Source of the DNA: Flavobacteriales bacterium | GTDB taxonomy: Bacteria > Bacteroidota > Bacteroidia > Flavobacteriales_C > GCA-002722245 | Length of the DNA: 64,000 nucleotides | NCBI GenBank assembly: GCA_023251095.1 | Contig: JAHEZL010000010.1 | Span: forward strand, 1 to 64,000 | Reading direction: 5' to 3' | Shown here: positions 36,020 through 44,108 of the stretch, piece after piece | How positions within the stretch are numbered: the first letter of the stretch is position 1 | How the letters are laid out: each line of letters opens with the position of its first letter | Position numbers and translations under genes: made by a program | The notes under the pieces: generated by a model | The model's input: only the letters and a program-made list of their open reading frames with translations | Databases searched by the model: none | What the model was told of the DNA's origin: nothing

Positions 36020-36049
36020 TAAAAAATCCCCACGATTTCTCGTAGGGAT
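36020..36049 (-). terminator. ilvC-type terminator hairpin, copy C
   Basis: ATCCCCACGA (36026-36035), TTTC, TCGTAGGGAT (36040-36049), A-tract 36020-36026. One base differs from the resident ilvC hairpin (C to T, which keeps pairing as G-U/A-U variation). Confidence 0.86.
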
Positions 36050-36071
36050 CTTATCTTATTTACGTAGAAAA

Positions 36072-36127
36072 CTAAGCCTCCTCCAACTCCACCACTCTCT
36101 CAACACCAACAGAGATAGATTTCATAG
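36072..36127 (-). repeat. ilvC 3'-end fragment, copy C (shortest)
   Basis: 56 bp encoding [17 protein letters not shown] and TAG in frame. It starts 5 bp after the stop codon of the upstream delta-60/DUF7619 protein (36133) and is followed by the ilvC-type hairpin. Confidence 0.9.
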
Positions 36128-36132
36128 GATGG

Positions 36133-38637
36133 TTATCTCTGTATTACTAATGAAGTTGAACTTTGCAATGAACTTGAATTTACTAGTACAAAATAAACTC
36201 CATTTGACAATCCACTTGTAGAAAGAGGAATTTGATTTTCTCCATTTACCAAACTCACATTTTTAGTCAAAAATTTCTCTCCTAATAAATTATAAACACT
36301 AATTGCAACCAATGTATTTTGTGAGACTACAATATTTAGTATAGCATTATCAGATGTAGGATTAGGGTATAAAGAACTGATGTGCTGCGTGGCATTTGTA
36401 ATAAAATTATTTGATGGTTTACATGGCTGATGATTATCCCCGGTATAAATAGTATTTTGAACAACATTAGTAAGTACTGCTGGATTATAATCGAAGAAAA
36501 TTTCGGCTTTGTTTGAAATTATTGTACCATTTGAAACGGAGGATTTCACTTTGATTTCATAAATAACGTACCCATGGCTTTTAGGTTCATTACTATTGCT
36601 GTCGGCCAACCAAATATCAGTAAACACAAATTTTATGGCATTGTTTTTTAGTATTACAGTATGCATTGTATCACTTGCACTTATAATACGAAGAGTGTTT
36701 AAGTCAAGATTTATGTCCAACGAATCGACCACATTAATATTAATTGCTTCAGCATTTCCTGTGTTCTGGAAACGAACAGTATAAGTTAAAAGTTGATCTT
36801 TTTTTACATAAGCTTCTTCACATTCTCCACTCGGATTAACCGAAATATCATTTGGATCGTAACTATTTCTTACCAATGAATAAGATGTTTGACTATTGTT
36901 TGTGCTATCCACATCTAACACCAAAGGCGTAACAAAACTTTGCATTAAAATAGTATCGTTCATTTGACTTTGCGTAGAAACGGTAAGATTAACATCTACC
37001 TTAAAATCTTTAATTTGATGTTGTAAATCTGTGAAATTCCAAATTAGTGTATCACCATGAATGAAATCAGGCACAACAGAAGCGCTATCAAAAGTTAAAG
37101 AATCGGGGATTATAAATTTAAGTTGCCCACTTTTCGTAGCACAACCGTTATTATAAGCAAGTAGTCGTGTAGTTGAATTAACGCCTGGGCGAAAAGTCTC
37201 CATTATAATTTCTGTAGATAAATCAAAATCACTTTGAATTTGAGGCTCGGATATCAAAACTTCAACAGAATCTTTGCATCCCAATCCGTCAGTAACAATA
37301 CATTTGTACGTTTTGGCGGTATCAAATTCAGCAATTGAATCAGTGTAGGAGAATGCGTTTTTCCACTCATACGAATATGGTTGCACACCATTATATCCGA
37401 TAGCACTTGCACTACCGTTTGCTGTACACGATACATTATAAACATTCGTCACTCCTACCCTAACATTACAGGCAGAGCTATCCGTAACAATAAGTCTGGC
37501 AACATGAAAATTTCCAATGTAAGTGCGAAAACTACCAGAAATCACGATTTTATTGTCGGCTTGAATACTAATTCCTGAAACCATAGACTGAGAATACAAT
37601 GCTTTATTAAGTACCATATTATAAAATGAATTGTTTAAGCTTCCGTCGGCATTTAACGCTATTAAACCGCTACAGTCAACATTATTATAACTAGTAATAA
37701 AGCCTCCAACTAAAATCTTATCATCACTTGTAACTTTAACATCGTAAAGATTGACTCCAACATAACCGTTTACACCTCCATTAAATGTTTCATCTAAGGA
37801 TCCATCGGGATTCAATCTAGCAATTCCTTTGATTACTTTATCATTGTACTTTTCAAATTCGCCAACTATGATGATTTTACCGTCACTCTGTATATCCATC
37901 GCATGTGCATGCATATCATTTCCTACTTTCCCATAATTAAAAGTTGTATCTCTGCTGCCATCTGAGTGCAACCTTATCATACGTGGTTGCAAAGAATCCG
38001 CCACATAACTATAAGCAGCGCTCACAAGTATTTTTCCGTCGGAAAGGTATTTCATTGCTAGAACCGATCCACTGTTCATTGCATAAGTGAAAGAAGGATC
38101 TATAGCACCATTATTATCTATTCTTATTAATCGCTTTACTGCAACTCCATTATATTCTGTAAAAGTGCCTTCTAACAAGATCTTGCCATCTGGTTGTAAA
38201 AGTAACTTTTCAGAATAGCCGTTTGGACCGCTGTTACCAAAATTAAAGCTTTCGTCTATACTACCATCACTGTTAATTCTGATGATGTTTTTAATTGCAG
38301 TACCATCGTACACGGTATCTGTAGTAGTTAAAATAATTTTCCCATCGGCTAACAAAACAAAATCATCCATTCGACCCTTCACTATAAATTTATTGGCAAA
38401 GGAAGTGTCGATGGAACCGTCTTCATGTAGTCTTGTTAGAACTTCTCTTACCACTCCATCATATGAACCAACTTGACCCTTTAATAAAATTTTTCCATCA
38501 GGTTGAATGATTGTCTTATGACTTGATTTAGCTGGACCGATACCCCGGTTAAAAGTTGTATCAACCACAAAAATTTGAGAGAATGTTTTCAAATTTAAAG
38601 ATGCACAAAGTAGAATAAGTAGTAGGTGTTTCTTCAT
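36133..38637 (-). CDS. T9SS-secreted delta-60 repeat protein with DUF7619-like domain
   Basis: 834 residues from ATG 38637 (signal MKKHLLLILLCASLNLKTFS). Residues about 25-375 carry seven to eight delta-60 blades (KILLEGTFTEYNGVA, ARLNPDGSLDETF), then one SprB-like/PKD repeat (SYEWKNAFSYTDS ... DGLGCKDSVEVLI), a DUF11/DUF7619-like beta domain (about 590-735; YDPNDISVNPSGE, LTYTVRFQNTGNAEA, EIFFDYNPAV), and a C-terminal T9SS sorting domain ending LVIQR. It is a paralogue of the protein at 25875-28853, with closely similar tails. Its stop codon lies almost on ilvC copy C. Confidence 0.9.
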   Translation of the reverse strand: MKKHLLLILLCASLNLKTFSQIFVVDTTFNRGIGPAKSSHKTIIQPDGKILLKGQVGSYDGVVREVLTRLHEDGSIDTSFANKFIVKGRMDDFVLLADGKIILTTTDTVYDGTAIKNIIRINSDGSIDESFNFGNSGPNGYSEKLLLQPDGKILLEGTFTEYNGVAVKRLIRIDNNGAIDPSFTYAMNSGSVLAMKYLSDGKILVSAAYSYVADSLQPRMIRLHSDGSRDTTFNYGKVGNDMHAHAMDIQSDGKIIIVGEFEKYNDKVIKGIARLNPDGSLDETFNGGVNGYVGVNLYDVKVTSDDKILVGGFITSYNNVDCSGLIALNADGSLNNSFYNMVLNKALYSQSMVSGISIQADNKIVISGSFRTYIGNFHVARLIVTDSSACNVRVGVTNVYNVSCTANGSASAIGYNGVQPYSYEWKNAFSYTDSIAEFDTAKTYKCIVTDGLGCKDSVEVLISEPQIQSDFDLSTEIIMETFRPGVNSTTRLLAYNNGCATKSGQLKFIIPDSLTFDSASVVPDFIHGDTLIWNFTDLQHQIKDFKVDVNLTVSTQSQMNDTILMQSFVTPLVLDVDSTNNSQTSYSLVRNSYDPNDISVNPSGECEEAYVKKDQLLTYTVRFQNTGNAEAININVVDSLDINLDLNTLRIISASDTMHTVILKNNAIKFVFTDIWLADSNSNEPKSHGYVIYEIKVKSSVSNGTIISNKAEIFFDYNPAVLTNVVQNTIYTGDNHQPCKPSNNFITNATQHISSLYPNPTSDNAILNIVVSQNTLVAISVYNLLGEKFLTKNVSLVNGENQIPLSTSGLSNGVYFVLVNSSSLQSSTSLVIQR

Positions 38638-38762
38638 AACAGCGGATTTTTGTTTCAACACTAAGTATACCCATTTTTTCAACTTTTGTTACAGAAGCAT
38701 TAATCGAGCATTTCTTTGACCATATGTTATTTTCTGGTTTCATATAGCACTCATTATTAATT

Positions 38763-38794
38763 AAAAAAGACTACCCATTTCTGAGTAGTCTTTT
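38763..38794 (-). terminator. Terminator hairpin after ilvC-fragment B
   Basis: AAAAGACTAC (38765-38774) pairs with GTAGTCTTTT (38785-38794). The stem sequence differs from the other ilvC-type hairpins although its position relative to the fragment stop is the same. Confidence 0.82.
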
Positions 38795-38814
38795 CTCTTT
38801 ATCTTCTCAGAATA

Positions 38815-38916
38815 CTAAGCCTCTTCCAACTCCACCACTCTCTCAACACCAACAGAGATAGATTTCATAGCACCCATCGCTCCTCTTAAAGTTTTACCGA
38901 TTTGTTCAATCGGATG
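38815..38916 (-). repeat. ilvC 3'-end fragment, copy B
   Basis: 102 bp encoding [20 protein letters not shown] and [13 protein letters not shown] with TAG, identical to the resident ilvC C-terminus at protein level, with synonymous changes. The flank ATCTTCTCAGAATA before the stop is shared with copy E. It lies 49 bp beyond the fic stop. Confidence 0.92.
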
Positions 38917-38965
38917 GTTTCTTAAAGAAAACCTTTGGCTCATCCTTTCAGACAAATCTAATTTT

Positions 38966-40066
38966 TCAAACTATATTCAACTTGTATGAAGTACTTCGTC
39001 CGCCCGATTCATTCTTCACTAAAACATTTTTCTCCAACAACACATTAATATCTCTGGTAGCTGTCATGCGCGTGCATTTCGCAATACGCGACCATTTAGA
39101 GGAAGTAATATTGCCTTCAAAGCCTTCCAGTAATTTGCGAATGATTTTTAACTGGCGCTCATTAAAATTATCTTGAGAATATTTCAACCAAAATTGTCTT
39201 TTGAAATCAACTTTTTGAATCACCTCATCGGATGCCTCCATAGCTTTAACCACAATATTTAAAAACCAAAGTATCCATTCAGTAACATCTAAACTTCCCT
39301 TACTGGCTTTGTTCAGCTGACTATAATATTCTTTCCTATTTTTCAATACCGAATTGGAAAAACTGTAAAATCGTAAGGCTGAAGAATCTGCCTCACACAA
39401 AAGCATATCCACCAAAGCCCTTCCAACCCTTCGATTTCCATCTTCAAAAGGATGTATCACTTCAAACCACAAATGAGCTATTGCTGCCTTAATGAAAGGA
39501 TGATGATTTTGTTTTGTATTGAAATAAGAAAAAAAATCTTTCATCATTTTCGACACATTGGCAGAGCCGGGAGCCTCGTAATGCACCGCTTCTCTTCCCA
39601 TTGCACCCGAAACTATCTGCATGGCTTCCTTTGAAGTTCGCCACTTTGCCACTTCTATCTTCCTTCCCGCCGAACGCCCTGTTGGAAATAAACCCGCATG
39701 CCAATCAAAAACACGCGATGCCGACAAAGGCTTGTTGTACCGCTGTGTTGCATCCAAAAATAAATTTACTGCACCCTCCGATTCTTCCGATTTATTCAAG
39801 TCTTTGTCTTCTATCTCTATCCCTAATTTTCTGGCAATTGACGACCTCACCTGCGATTCCAATAATTTTTCGCCTTCAATTTCACTATTTTTTAAAACAT
39901 CTAAAACCCCGGTTTCCAAAGCAGTTCTCTCCTTTGAATCAAAGCCCAATGCCGCAAGCTTCCCCAACAGATATCCCTGCTTAGATATAAGCTGAAAAAG
40001 CACAGAATTCACCGCGCTTTCATCCCACTTCCACTTCGGCCAGTCTTTTCTTTGATAGATGTACAT
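38966..40066 (-). CDS. Fic/DUF4172-family AMPylase-like protein with winged helix
   Basis: 366 residues from ATG 40066 (a GTG five codons upstream is possible). Order: N-terminal DUF4172-like Fic_N region (about 1-95) with the inhibitory-helix-like NSEIEGE; Fic core with HPFEDGNRRVGR (His205), in which the usual second Gly of HxFxxGNGR is Arg; C-terminal winged helix (about 300-366; SRIAKCTRMTATRDINVL). Fic enzymes transfer AMP or other nucleotides to protein side chains; this subgroup is often self-inhibited and DNA-binding. Its start codon sits inside a repeat array that may be its own operator. Confidence 0.9.
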   Translation of the reverse strand: MYIYQRKDWPKWKWDESAVNSVLFQLISKQGYLLGKLAALGFDSKERTALETGVLDVLKNSEIEGEKLLESQVRSSIARKLGIEIEDKDLNKSEESEGAVNLFLDATQRYNKPLSASRVFDWHAGLFPTGRSAGRKIEVAKWRTSKEAMQIVSGAMGREAVHYEAPGSANVSKMMKDFFSYFNTKQNHHPFIKAAIAHLWFEVIHPFEDGNRRVGRALVDMLLCEADSSALRFYSFSNSVLKNRKEYYSQLNKASKGSLDVTEWILWFLNIVVKAMEASDEVIQKVDFKRQFWLKYSQDNFNERQLKIIRKLLEGFEGNITSSKWSRIAKCTRMTATRDINVLLEKNVLVKNESGGRSTSYKLNIV

Positions 40067-40126
40067 GTTACAAATATACACTTATTTGTAACATTATTTG
40101 TTACGAATAGGATTTTATTTGTAACA
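40066..40126 (-). promoter_or_regulatory. Repeat operator overlapping the fic start
   Basis: TGTTACAAATA (40066-40076) is the exact inverted repeat of TATTTGTAACA (40083-40093); two more direct copies follow, TTATTTGTTAC (40094-40104) and TTATTTGTAACA (40115-40126). The palindrome includes the first base of the fic ATG. Inference: binding site for the winged helix of the Fic protein, giving autoregulation. Confidence 0.6.
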
Positions 40127-40149
40127 AGGGGAATATATTGATACCTATG

Positions 40150-40191
40150 AATGTTTTTAAATGGGCAGGAATGGTGGTTGTAAATGGGAAT
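40150..40191 (+). repeat. 42-bp repeat, copy 2
   Basis: Two mismatches against 34193-34234. It sits between the fic promoter region and the stop of the small membrane protein gene. Confidence 0.75.
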
Positions 40192-40202
40192 ACAGAGGAA
40201 AT

Positions 40203-40595
40203 TTATTTCTTATAAAAAGTCATTTTTTCACAGCCCTTAGCATTCATCCAATGTTCTTTCTCATCAATAATAAAATCACAATCAAGAAAAAGTTGCTTAT
40301 TATACTCTTGATTAAACTTTAATGTACCTCCATTTATTTCATAAGTCCCCCATACATATTCAATACTGAAAAGAACTCCGGTAAAACTCAAAAAAGTAGA
40401 GTCTTTATACAATTTCACTTCTGTAGTACACATACCATCATTCTCTTGACAAACTGCAAAAACTTCTTTGTTTTCGAATTTCCTGATATGATATCCTTCA
40501 TATTGGTAAACTGAAGCAAACCAAAGAATAGCAGCGACAATAATCAATCCAATAGCAAGGAATGTCCATTTCAATATTTTTAAAAACCTTTTCAT
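40203..40595 (-). CDS. Small membrane-anchored protein, unknown
   Basis: 130 residues: basic N-terminus (MKRFLKILKW), one transmembrane helix (about 10-30), then a beta-rich extracytoplasmic domain with four Cys (in AVCQENDGMCTTE, LFLDCDF and AKGCEKM) that could form two disulfides. Resembles lipocalin-like or META-type small envelope proteins in length but no family is assigned. It lies between the ilvC-type terminator of copy A and the fic gene. Confidence 0.65.
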   Translation of the reverse strand: MKRFLKILKWTFLAIGLIIVAAILWFASVYQYEGYHIRKFENKEVFAVCQENDGMCTTEVKLYKDSTFLSFTGVLFSIEYVWGTYEINGGTLKFNQEYNKQLFLDCDFIIDEKEHWMNAKGCEKMTFYKK

Positions 40596-40610
40596 CCAGC
40601 CAAATATAAC

Positions 40611-40643
40611 AAAACAAAAATCCCCACGATTTCTCGCAGGGAT
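40611..40643 (-). terminator. ilvC-type terminator hairpin, copy A
   Basis: ATCCCCACGA (40620-40629), TTTC, TCGCAGGGAT (40634-40643), A-tract 40611-40620. The stem is identical to that after resident ilvC. Confidence 0.88.
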
Positions 40644-40666
40644 CTTTAATTCAATTTATCAAAAGA

Positions 40667-40844
40667 CTAAGCCTCCTCCAACTCCACTACTCTCTCAACT
40701 CCTACAGAGATAGATTTCATAGCACCCATCGCTCCTCTTAATGTTTTACCAATTTTCTCGACTGGGTGAGATCTCAATGCTTCGTTCACACGAACCAATT
40801 CCAAATTATCAACTCCATTTCCTTTTCCGGCACCATATGTTTTA
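40667..40844 (-). repeat. ilvC 3'-end fragment, copy A (longest)
   Basis: 178 bp encoding 58 residues in frame, from [13 protein letters not shown] through to VVELEEA and a TAG stop. Against resident ilvC it changes Ile-Glu-Gln to Val-Glu-Lys (HPVEKIG) and otherwise differs at synonymous positions. It begins about 6 bp after the serine hydrolase stop (40850) and is the copy nearest ilvC. Confidence 0.94.
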
Positions 40845-40849
40845 GTCCT

Positions 40850-42553
40850 TTACTCTACTTTTTTGAAATGAAGATTACGAATTTGGATTCCCGACATTTT
40901 GCATCCAATAATTTTGTTTTTTGAATCTCTAATGAAATCGACTTCTCTAATCTGCGGTGCATGTTCCAAGTCTAAAAACTGTTCTTTCTTATACGGAGTT
41001 AACGAGAAATTACCCGCTCTTTCTTGCGTCACAGTGAGCTTTCCTTCAATAACAGTAAGTTTATATGTCAGGGTAAGTTCCTCACAGTAAAAAGTCCCCG
41101 TGTAATCCTCTAATTTTACATTTGGCCAATTTGGCTTTTCCTTTCTTTCCCAAACGGTTTCAAAATTCTGAATAGTGGTAAGTTTTTGAGCATAACCATC
41201 TTTCAAATCTGAGAATGTCATTTGGATATCAGACTGATTCGGTGTTTTATAAGTATTACCACTAGTGTTACCATAAGTTAGGGCATCGTCAAGCCAAACG
41301 GGGCGAATAATCAAGGAATCGTTATTGGGTTTAACCTCTATAAAACGCCCTAGGTCCCTTGAGTAGTACCAGCCACTTAATTGATTGGGGGTAAACTTTT
41401 TTTCTTTAGTTTCTTCGTCAATCTTATTTTCTTCGGGAGTTTCAATAAATTTATCTTTCAAATAAATCTTAGCAATTTCTCTAACAAAAGGTTCTGGAAT
41501 AAAATCTTTGTCGTTGCTAAATGTAATAATCGACAATTTGTCGTCGGGACAATAGATCGAAGAAGCAAGAAAACTCACCCATCCCCCGCGATCGAAAACT
41601 ACATTTATTCCATTATTTATTGCGAGCCCTATTCCAATTCCATACGATACTTTCTCCCTAATAATTACGGTATCTTGCATCATTCGATTGATAATGTTTT
41701 TGCTGCCCGCTGTGGGGTTCTGCATATTTATAGACCATTTAATAAAATCATCCATTGTAGTATAAAGGGAACTCGACCCAATAGCCGTTAAATTATTTGT
41801 GTTAACATGATAAATGCTATCCTGCAAAAAATATCCGTTGGCTTTATTTTTAAATATTTCACTATTGTCATCTTTGAAATGAGTATGGTTCATATTAAGA
41901 GGTTGGAAAATATTAGTATCGGTCCACTCGCGAAAAGATTTTCCTGTTACCCTTTCAACTAGATCTACCAAAACGTTGTAGCCACTTTGGCAATAATTGA
42001 ATTTAGATCCAGGAGTGAAGTTTAATTCTTTTTGACTGTAGGTTAACGATAAGATTTCTTTAAAAGAAATAGGATCATCTTCTAGTTGACACTTCATTCC
42101 TAAAAGATCTGGCCAATCTCTAAGTCCACTTGTATGATGCACTAAATGATCTATTGTGATTTTATGACCAAAATCGGGGAATTCGGGAATGTATTTACGA
42201 ATATCATCATGCAATGATATTTTGCCTTGTTCTACCAACATTGAGATGGCAAAACCTACAAATTGCTTAGCAATAGAAGCAACATCAAAAACAGTAGACG
42301 AATCAATAGGAATTCCATACTCTAAATTGGCCATTCCATAAGCTTTTTTAAACACAACACTACCATCTTTTACCACCGCTACGATGACTCCTGGAGCATT
42401 TTTTCTGTTTAAGTGAATAAAGAGGGAATCAACTTTTTTGCTTTGAGCCGCAAACTCAGAATTTGAAGAGTGAAATTCTTGAGTTTTCTTTTGTCCAAAA
42501 CAGGTAATTGAAGCCAATAAAACAATTGCGATAAGTTGCGAAGTTAATTTCAT
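40850..42553 (-). CDS. Serine hydrolase, class C beta-lactamase/PBP fold
   Basis: 567 residues with a signal peptide (1-20, ITCFG-Q). The beta-lactamase domain (about 40-370) has SxxK as SIAK (Ser93, Lys96) in FDVASIAKQFVGFAI, and YCQSGYN at 187, where the usual YxN is Tyr-Cys-Gln. HTSGLRDW is also typical. The C-terminal 190 residues form a lipocalin-like beta domain (LSGWYYSRDLGRFIEV). Such proteins are usually esterases or D-peptidases, not antibiotic resistance enzymes. Upstream it shares a motif with the sigma-factor promoter, suggesting that this is a target of that sigma factor. Confidence 0.88.
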   Translation of the reverse strand: MKLTSQLIAIVLLASITCFGQKKTQEFHSSNSEFAAQSKKVDSLFIHLNRKNAPGVIVAVVKDGSVVFKKAYGMANLEYGIPIDSSTVFDVASIAKQFVGFAISMLVEQGKISLHDDIRKYIPEFPDFGHKITIDHLVHHTSGLRDWPDLLGMKCQLEDDPISFKEILSLTYSQKELNFTPGSKFNYCQSGYNVLVDLVERVTGKSFREWTDTNIFQPLNMNHTHFKDDNSEIFKNKANGYFLQDSIYHVNTNNLTAIGSSSLYTTMDDFIKWSINMQNPTAGSKNIINRMMQDTVIIREKVSYGIGIGLAINNGINVVFDRGGWVSFLASSIYCPDDKLSIITFSNDKDFIPEPFVREIAKIYLKDKFIETPEENKIDEETKEKKFTPNQLSGWYYSRDLGRFIEVKPNNDSLIIRPVWLDDALTYGNTSGNTYKTPNQSDIQMTFSDLKDGYAQKLTTIQNFETVWERKEKPNWPNVKLEDYTGTFYCEELTLTYKLTVIEGKLTVTQERAGNFSLTPYKKEQFLDLEHAPQIREVDFIRDSKNKIIGCKMSGIQIRNLHFKKVE

Positions 42554-42618
42554 AAAATTAATGTTAGGTGAAGTTAAGTAGCACTAAATATTATACTACC
42601 TATTTAATTCGAAAAACC

Positions 42619-42631
42619 AAAAAAGGTAAAC
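42619..42631 (-). promoter_or_regulatory. Candidate ECF sigma promoter element, hydrolase gene
   Basis: Minus-strand GTTTACCTTTTTT (42631-42619), preceded by TTCCT and followed about 8 nt later by CGAATTAA. The same element precedes the sigma-factor gene. It lies about 66-78 nt upstream of the ATG. Confidence 0.5.
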
Positions 42632-42678
42632 AGCAGGAAGCATTCTTTTTATAATTTGCCAATTGAAGGAGAAATATT

Positions 42679-43548
42679 TTATGGCAATTTTGGGTTGTAA
42701 ATATTGAGAGACTTGTCGTCTTCAACTAACCATAATTCAAAAGTACCTGGCCCGCACTTACCCCAAATACTACCCCATAGTTGGGCACCATTTTTACTTC
42801 TTGTAAAGATTAGTCTTCCGGTTTTTAAACACCATTTATTACTTACATTTCTTTCTTCTAGAATTTCATCTTCGTTGAAACTAATAACATCATTCTCGTA
42901 ACGACATTTTGCCTTCATTACGGCATAATCCTTACCATTGCTGATTTTAGAAATGGCGTAGTAATGAATGGAATCTTTTTTTATTAGTTTAAAAACAAAA
43001 TCAAATGATTGGCCATTTAGACTCAATTCTCCTCTCCAAAAAATTTCAGTAAATTTCTTATCTGTGACTACCTCCGAAGCCAATGTATTTTTTCCTTCTT
43101 CAGTTTCTACAGGTTTCTCTTTTGCATCTTCCTTCAATTGTTTAATGGTGGCCAGATTATCAGAAAAAAGGGGCATTTCTTTTAATTCAAGCTTAGCAGG
43201 TGGTTTGGATGTTTCTTTTAATTCAAGTTTAGCAAGTGGATCTGATTGAAGTTTGGAAGTTTCTTTTGCTTGACGATTTAAAAGTAAGGTGATACCAATA
43301 ATGGCTCCAATAATTACTATCGAAACTGAGGCTATTGTAATAGCTTTTATGAGCTTAAACTTTGAAAGTGACTTTTGAGATTGTATTATGAATACCTCTT
43401 TCTGTATTGTGGCTCTGAGTATTTGCTGACATTCAATTTGCGCCTCTAAATCCTCCACATTACCAAGCGATTGAATTAACATTTCCTTGGTAATATTACC
43501 ATCCAAGAAATCATCAATTTGGGCCAATATTTCGAGTTCTTTTCTCAT
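42679..43548 (-). CDS. Putative anti-sigma factor, single-pass membrane protein
   Basis: 289 residues. Residues 1-62 are a cytosolic helical domain of anti-sigma appearance (IDDFLDGNITKEMLIQSLGN), then a transmembrane helix (about 66-90), a linker with a short internal repeat (LAKLELKETSK / PAKLELKEMP), and an extracytoplasmic domain (about 160-289) of unknown fold. It starts 3 bp after the sigma gene. Position and topology support sequestration of the sigma factor and release on an envelope signal; no zinc motif (HxxxCxxC) is present. Confidence 0.75.
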   Translation of the reverse strand: MRKELEILAQIDDFLDGNITKEMLIQSLGNVEDLEAQIECQQILRATIQKEVFIIQSQKSLSKFKLIKAITIASVSIVIIGAIIGITLLLNRQAKETSKLQSDPLAKLELKETSKPPAKLELKEMPLFSDNLATIKQLKEDAKEKPVETEEGKNTLASEVVTDKKFTEIFWRGELSLNGQSFDFVFKLIKKDSIHYYAISKISNGKDYAVMKAKCRYENDVISFNEDEILEERNVSNKWCLKTGRLIFTRSKNGAQLWGSIWGKCGPGTFELWLVEDDKSLNIYNPKLP

Positions 43549-43551
43549 CGC

Positions 43552-44088
43552 TTAAGCTTTTTGCTGATAGTTTTTCTTAGCTGCTTCCAAGCATCGATAC
43601 TTTAGGGTTTTAGCAACCTTGTCGGAGCTAAAGCCAAATTCCAAAGCGATTTGATTCATCCTTTTGCCTTCAACATAAAATGCTTTAAGTAGTTTTTTGC
43701 AACTTTCTTCTAACTGAAGAAAGGCTTTTTGCGCGATTTCATACTTTTTCTCTTCTTTAATTACTTCTTCAAGAACTTCGTTGTGATCTAAATCAATCTC
43801 TATTTCAAAATATTTTTTCTTTTCACGATTAAGACTTACGTATTTGTGTTTGCAAATACCGAAAAGGAAAGTGTTAACTGAAGAAGTAAGTTCGAATTGA
43901 GGATCTTTTAATTTGTTGAGCAAAATGTATAGAGCTTCATGATAAACATCTTCAACTTCCTGTTTTGTAGCGCCAAACCTTTTTAAATACGATTTGATTT
44001 TGGGATAATACCTATACAAAAGCTTAAAGGCTTGCTCATTGTTGTTCTTTAATTTTTCTACTAATTGTACTTCGGTCATGTAAGGCAT
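43552..44088 (-). CDS. ECF-type RNA polymerase sigma factor
   Basis: 178 residues (ATG 44088; another in-frame ATG at 44079). Sigma-70 region 2 occupies about 15-90 (LLYRYYPKIKSYLKRFG, QEVEDVYHEALYILLNKL) and region 4 about 115-172 (KAFLQLEESCKKLLKAFYVEGKRMNQIALEFGFSSDKVAKTLKYRCL helix-turn-helix, read from 116). Regions 1 and 3 are absent, as in ECF factors. Followed directly by a membrane anti-sigma gene and then the serine hydrolase gene. An upstream motif shared with the hydrolase promoter suggests autoregulation. Confidence 0.9.
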   Translation of the reverse strand: MPYMTEVQLVEKLKNNNEQAFKLLYRYYPKIKSYLKRFGATKQEVEDVYHEALYILLNKLKDPQFELTSSVNTFLFGICKHKYVSLNREKKKYFEIEIDLDHNEVLEEVIKEEKKYEIAQKAFLQLEESCKKLLKAFYVEGKRMNQIALEFGFSSDKVAKTLKYRCLEAAKKNYQQKA

Positions 44089-44108
44089 TTATTACTTAAT
44101 GCAAGAAT

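Noticed and set aside
39601-39995. Long plus-strand frames opposite fic
   Set aside because: Shadows of the fic coding strand: no start context, no family resemblance, and the minus strand holds clear Fic motifs.
23754-40844. ilvC fragments as small independent genes
   Set aside because: They lack start codons and separate conservation beyond the ilvC frame; the match to the ilvC C-terminus with its stop and terminator explains them.
40850-42553. Antibiotic-resistance beta-lactamase
   Set aside because: Although SxxK is present, YxN is altered to Tyr-Cys-Gln and a lipocalin-like C-terminal domain is attached, which fits a general serine hydrolase better.
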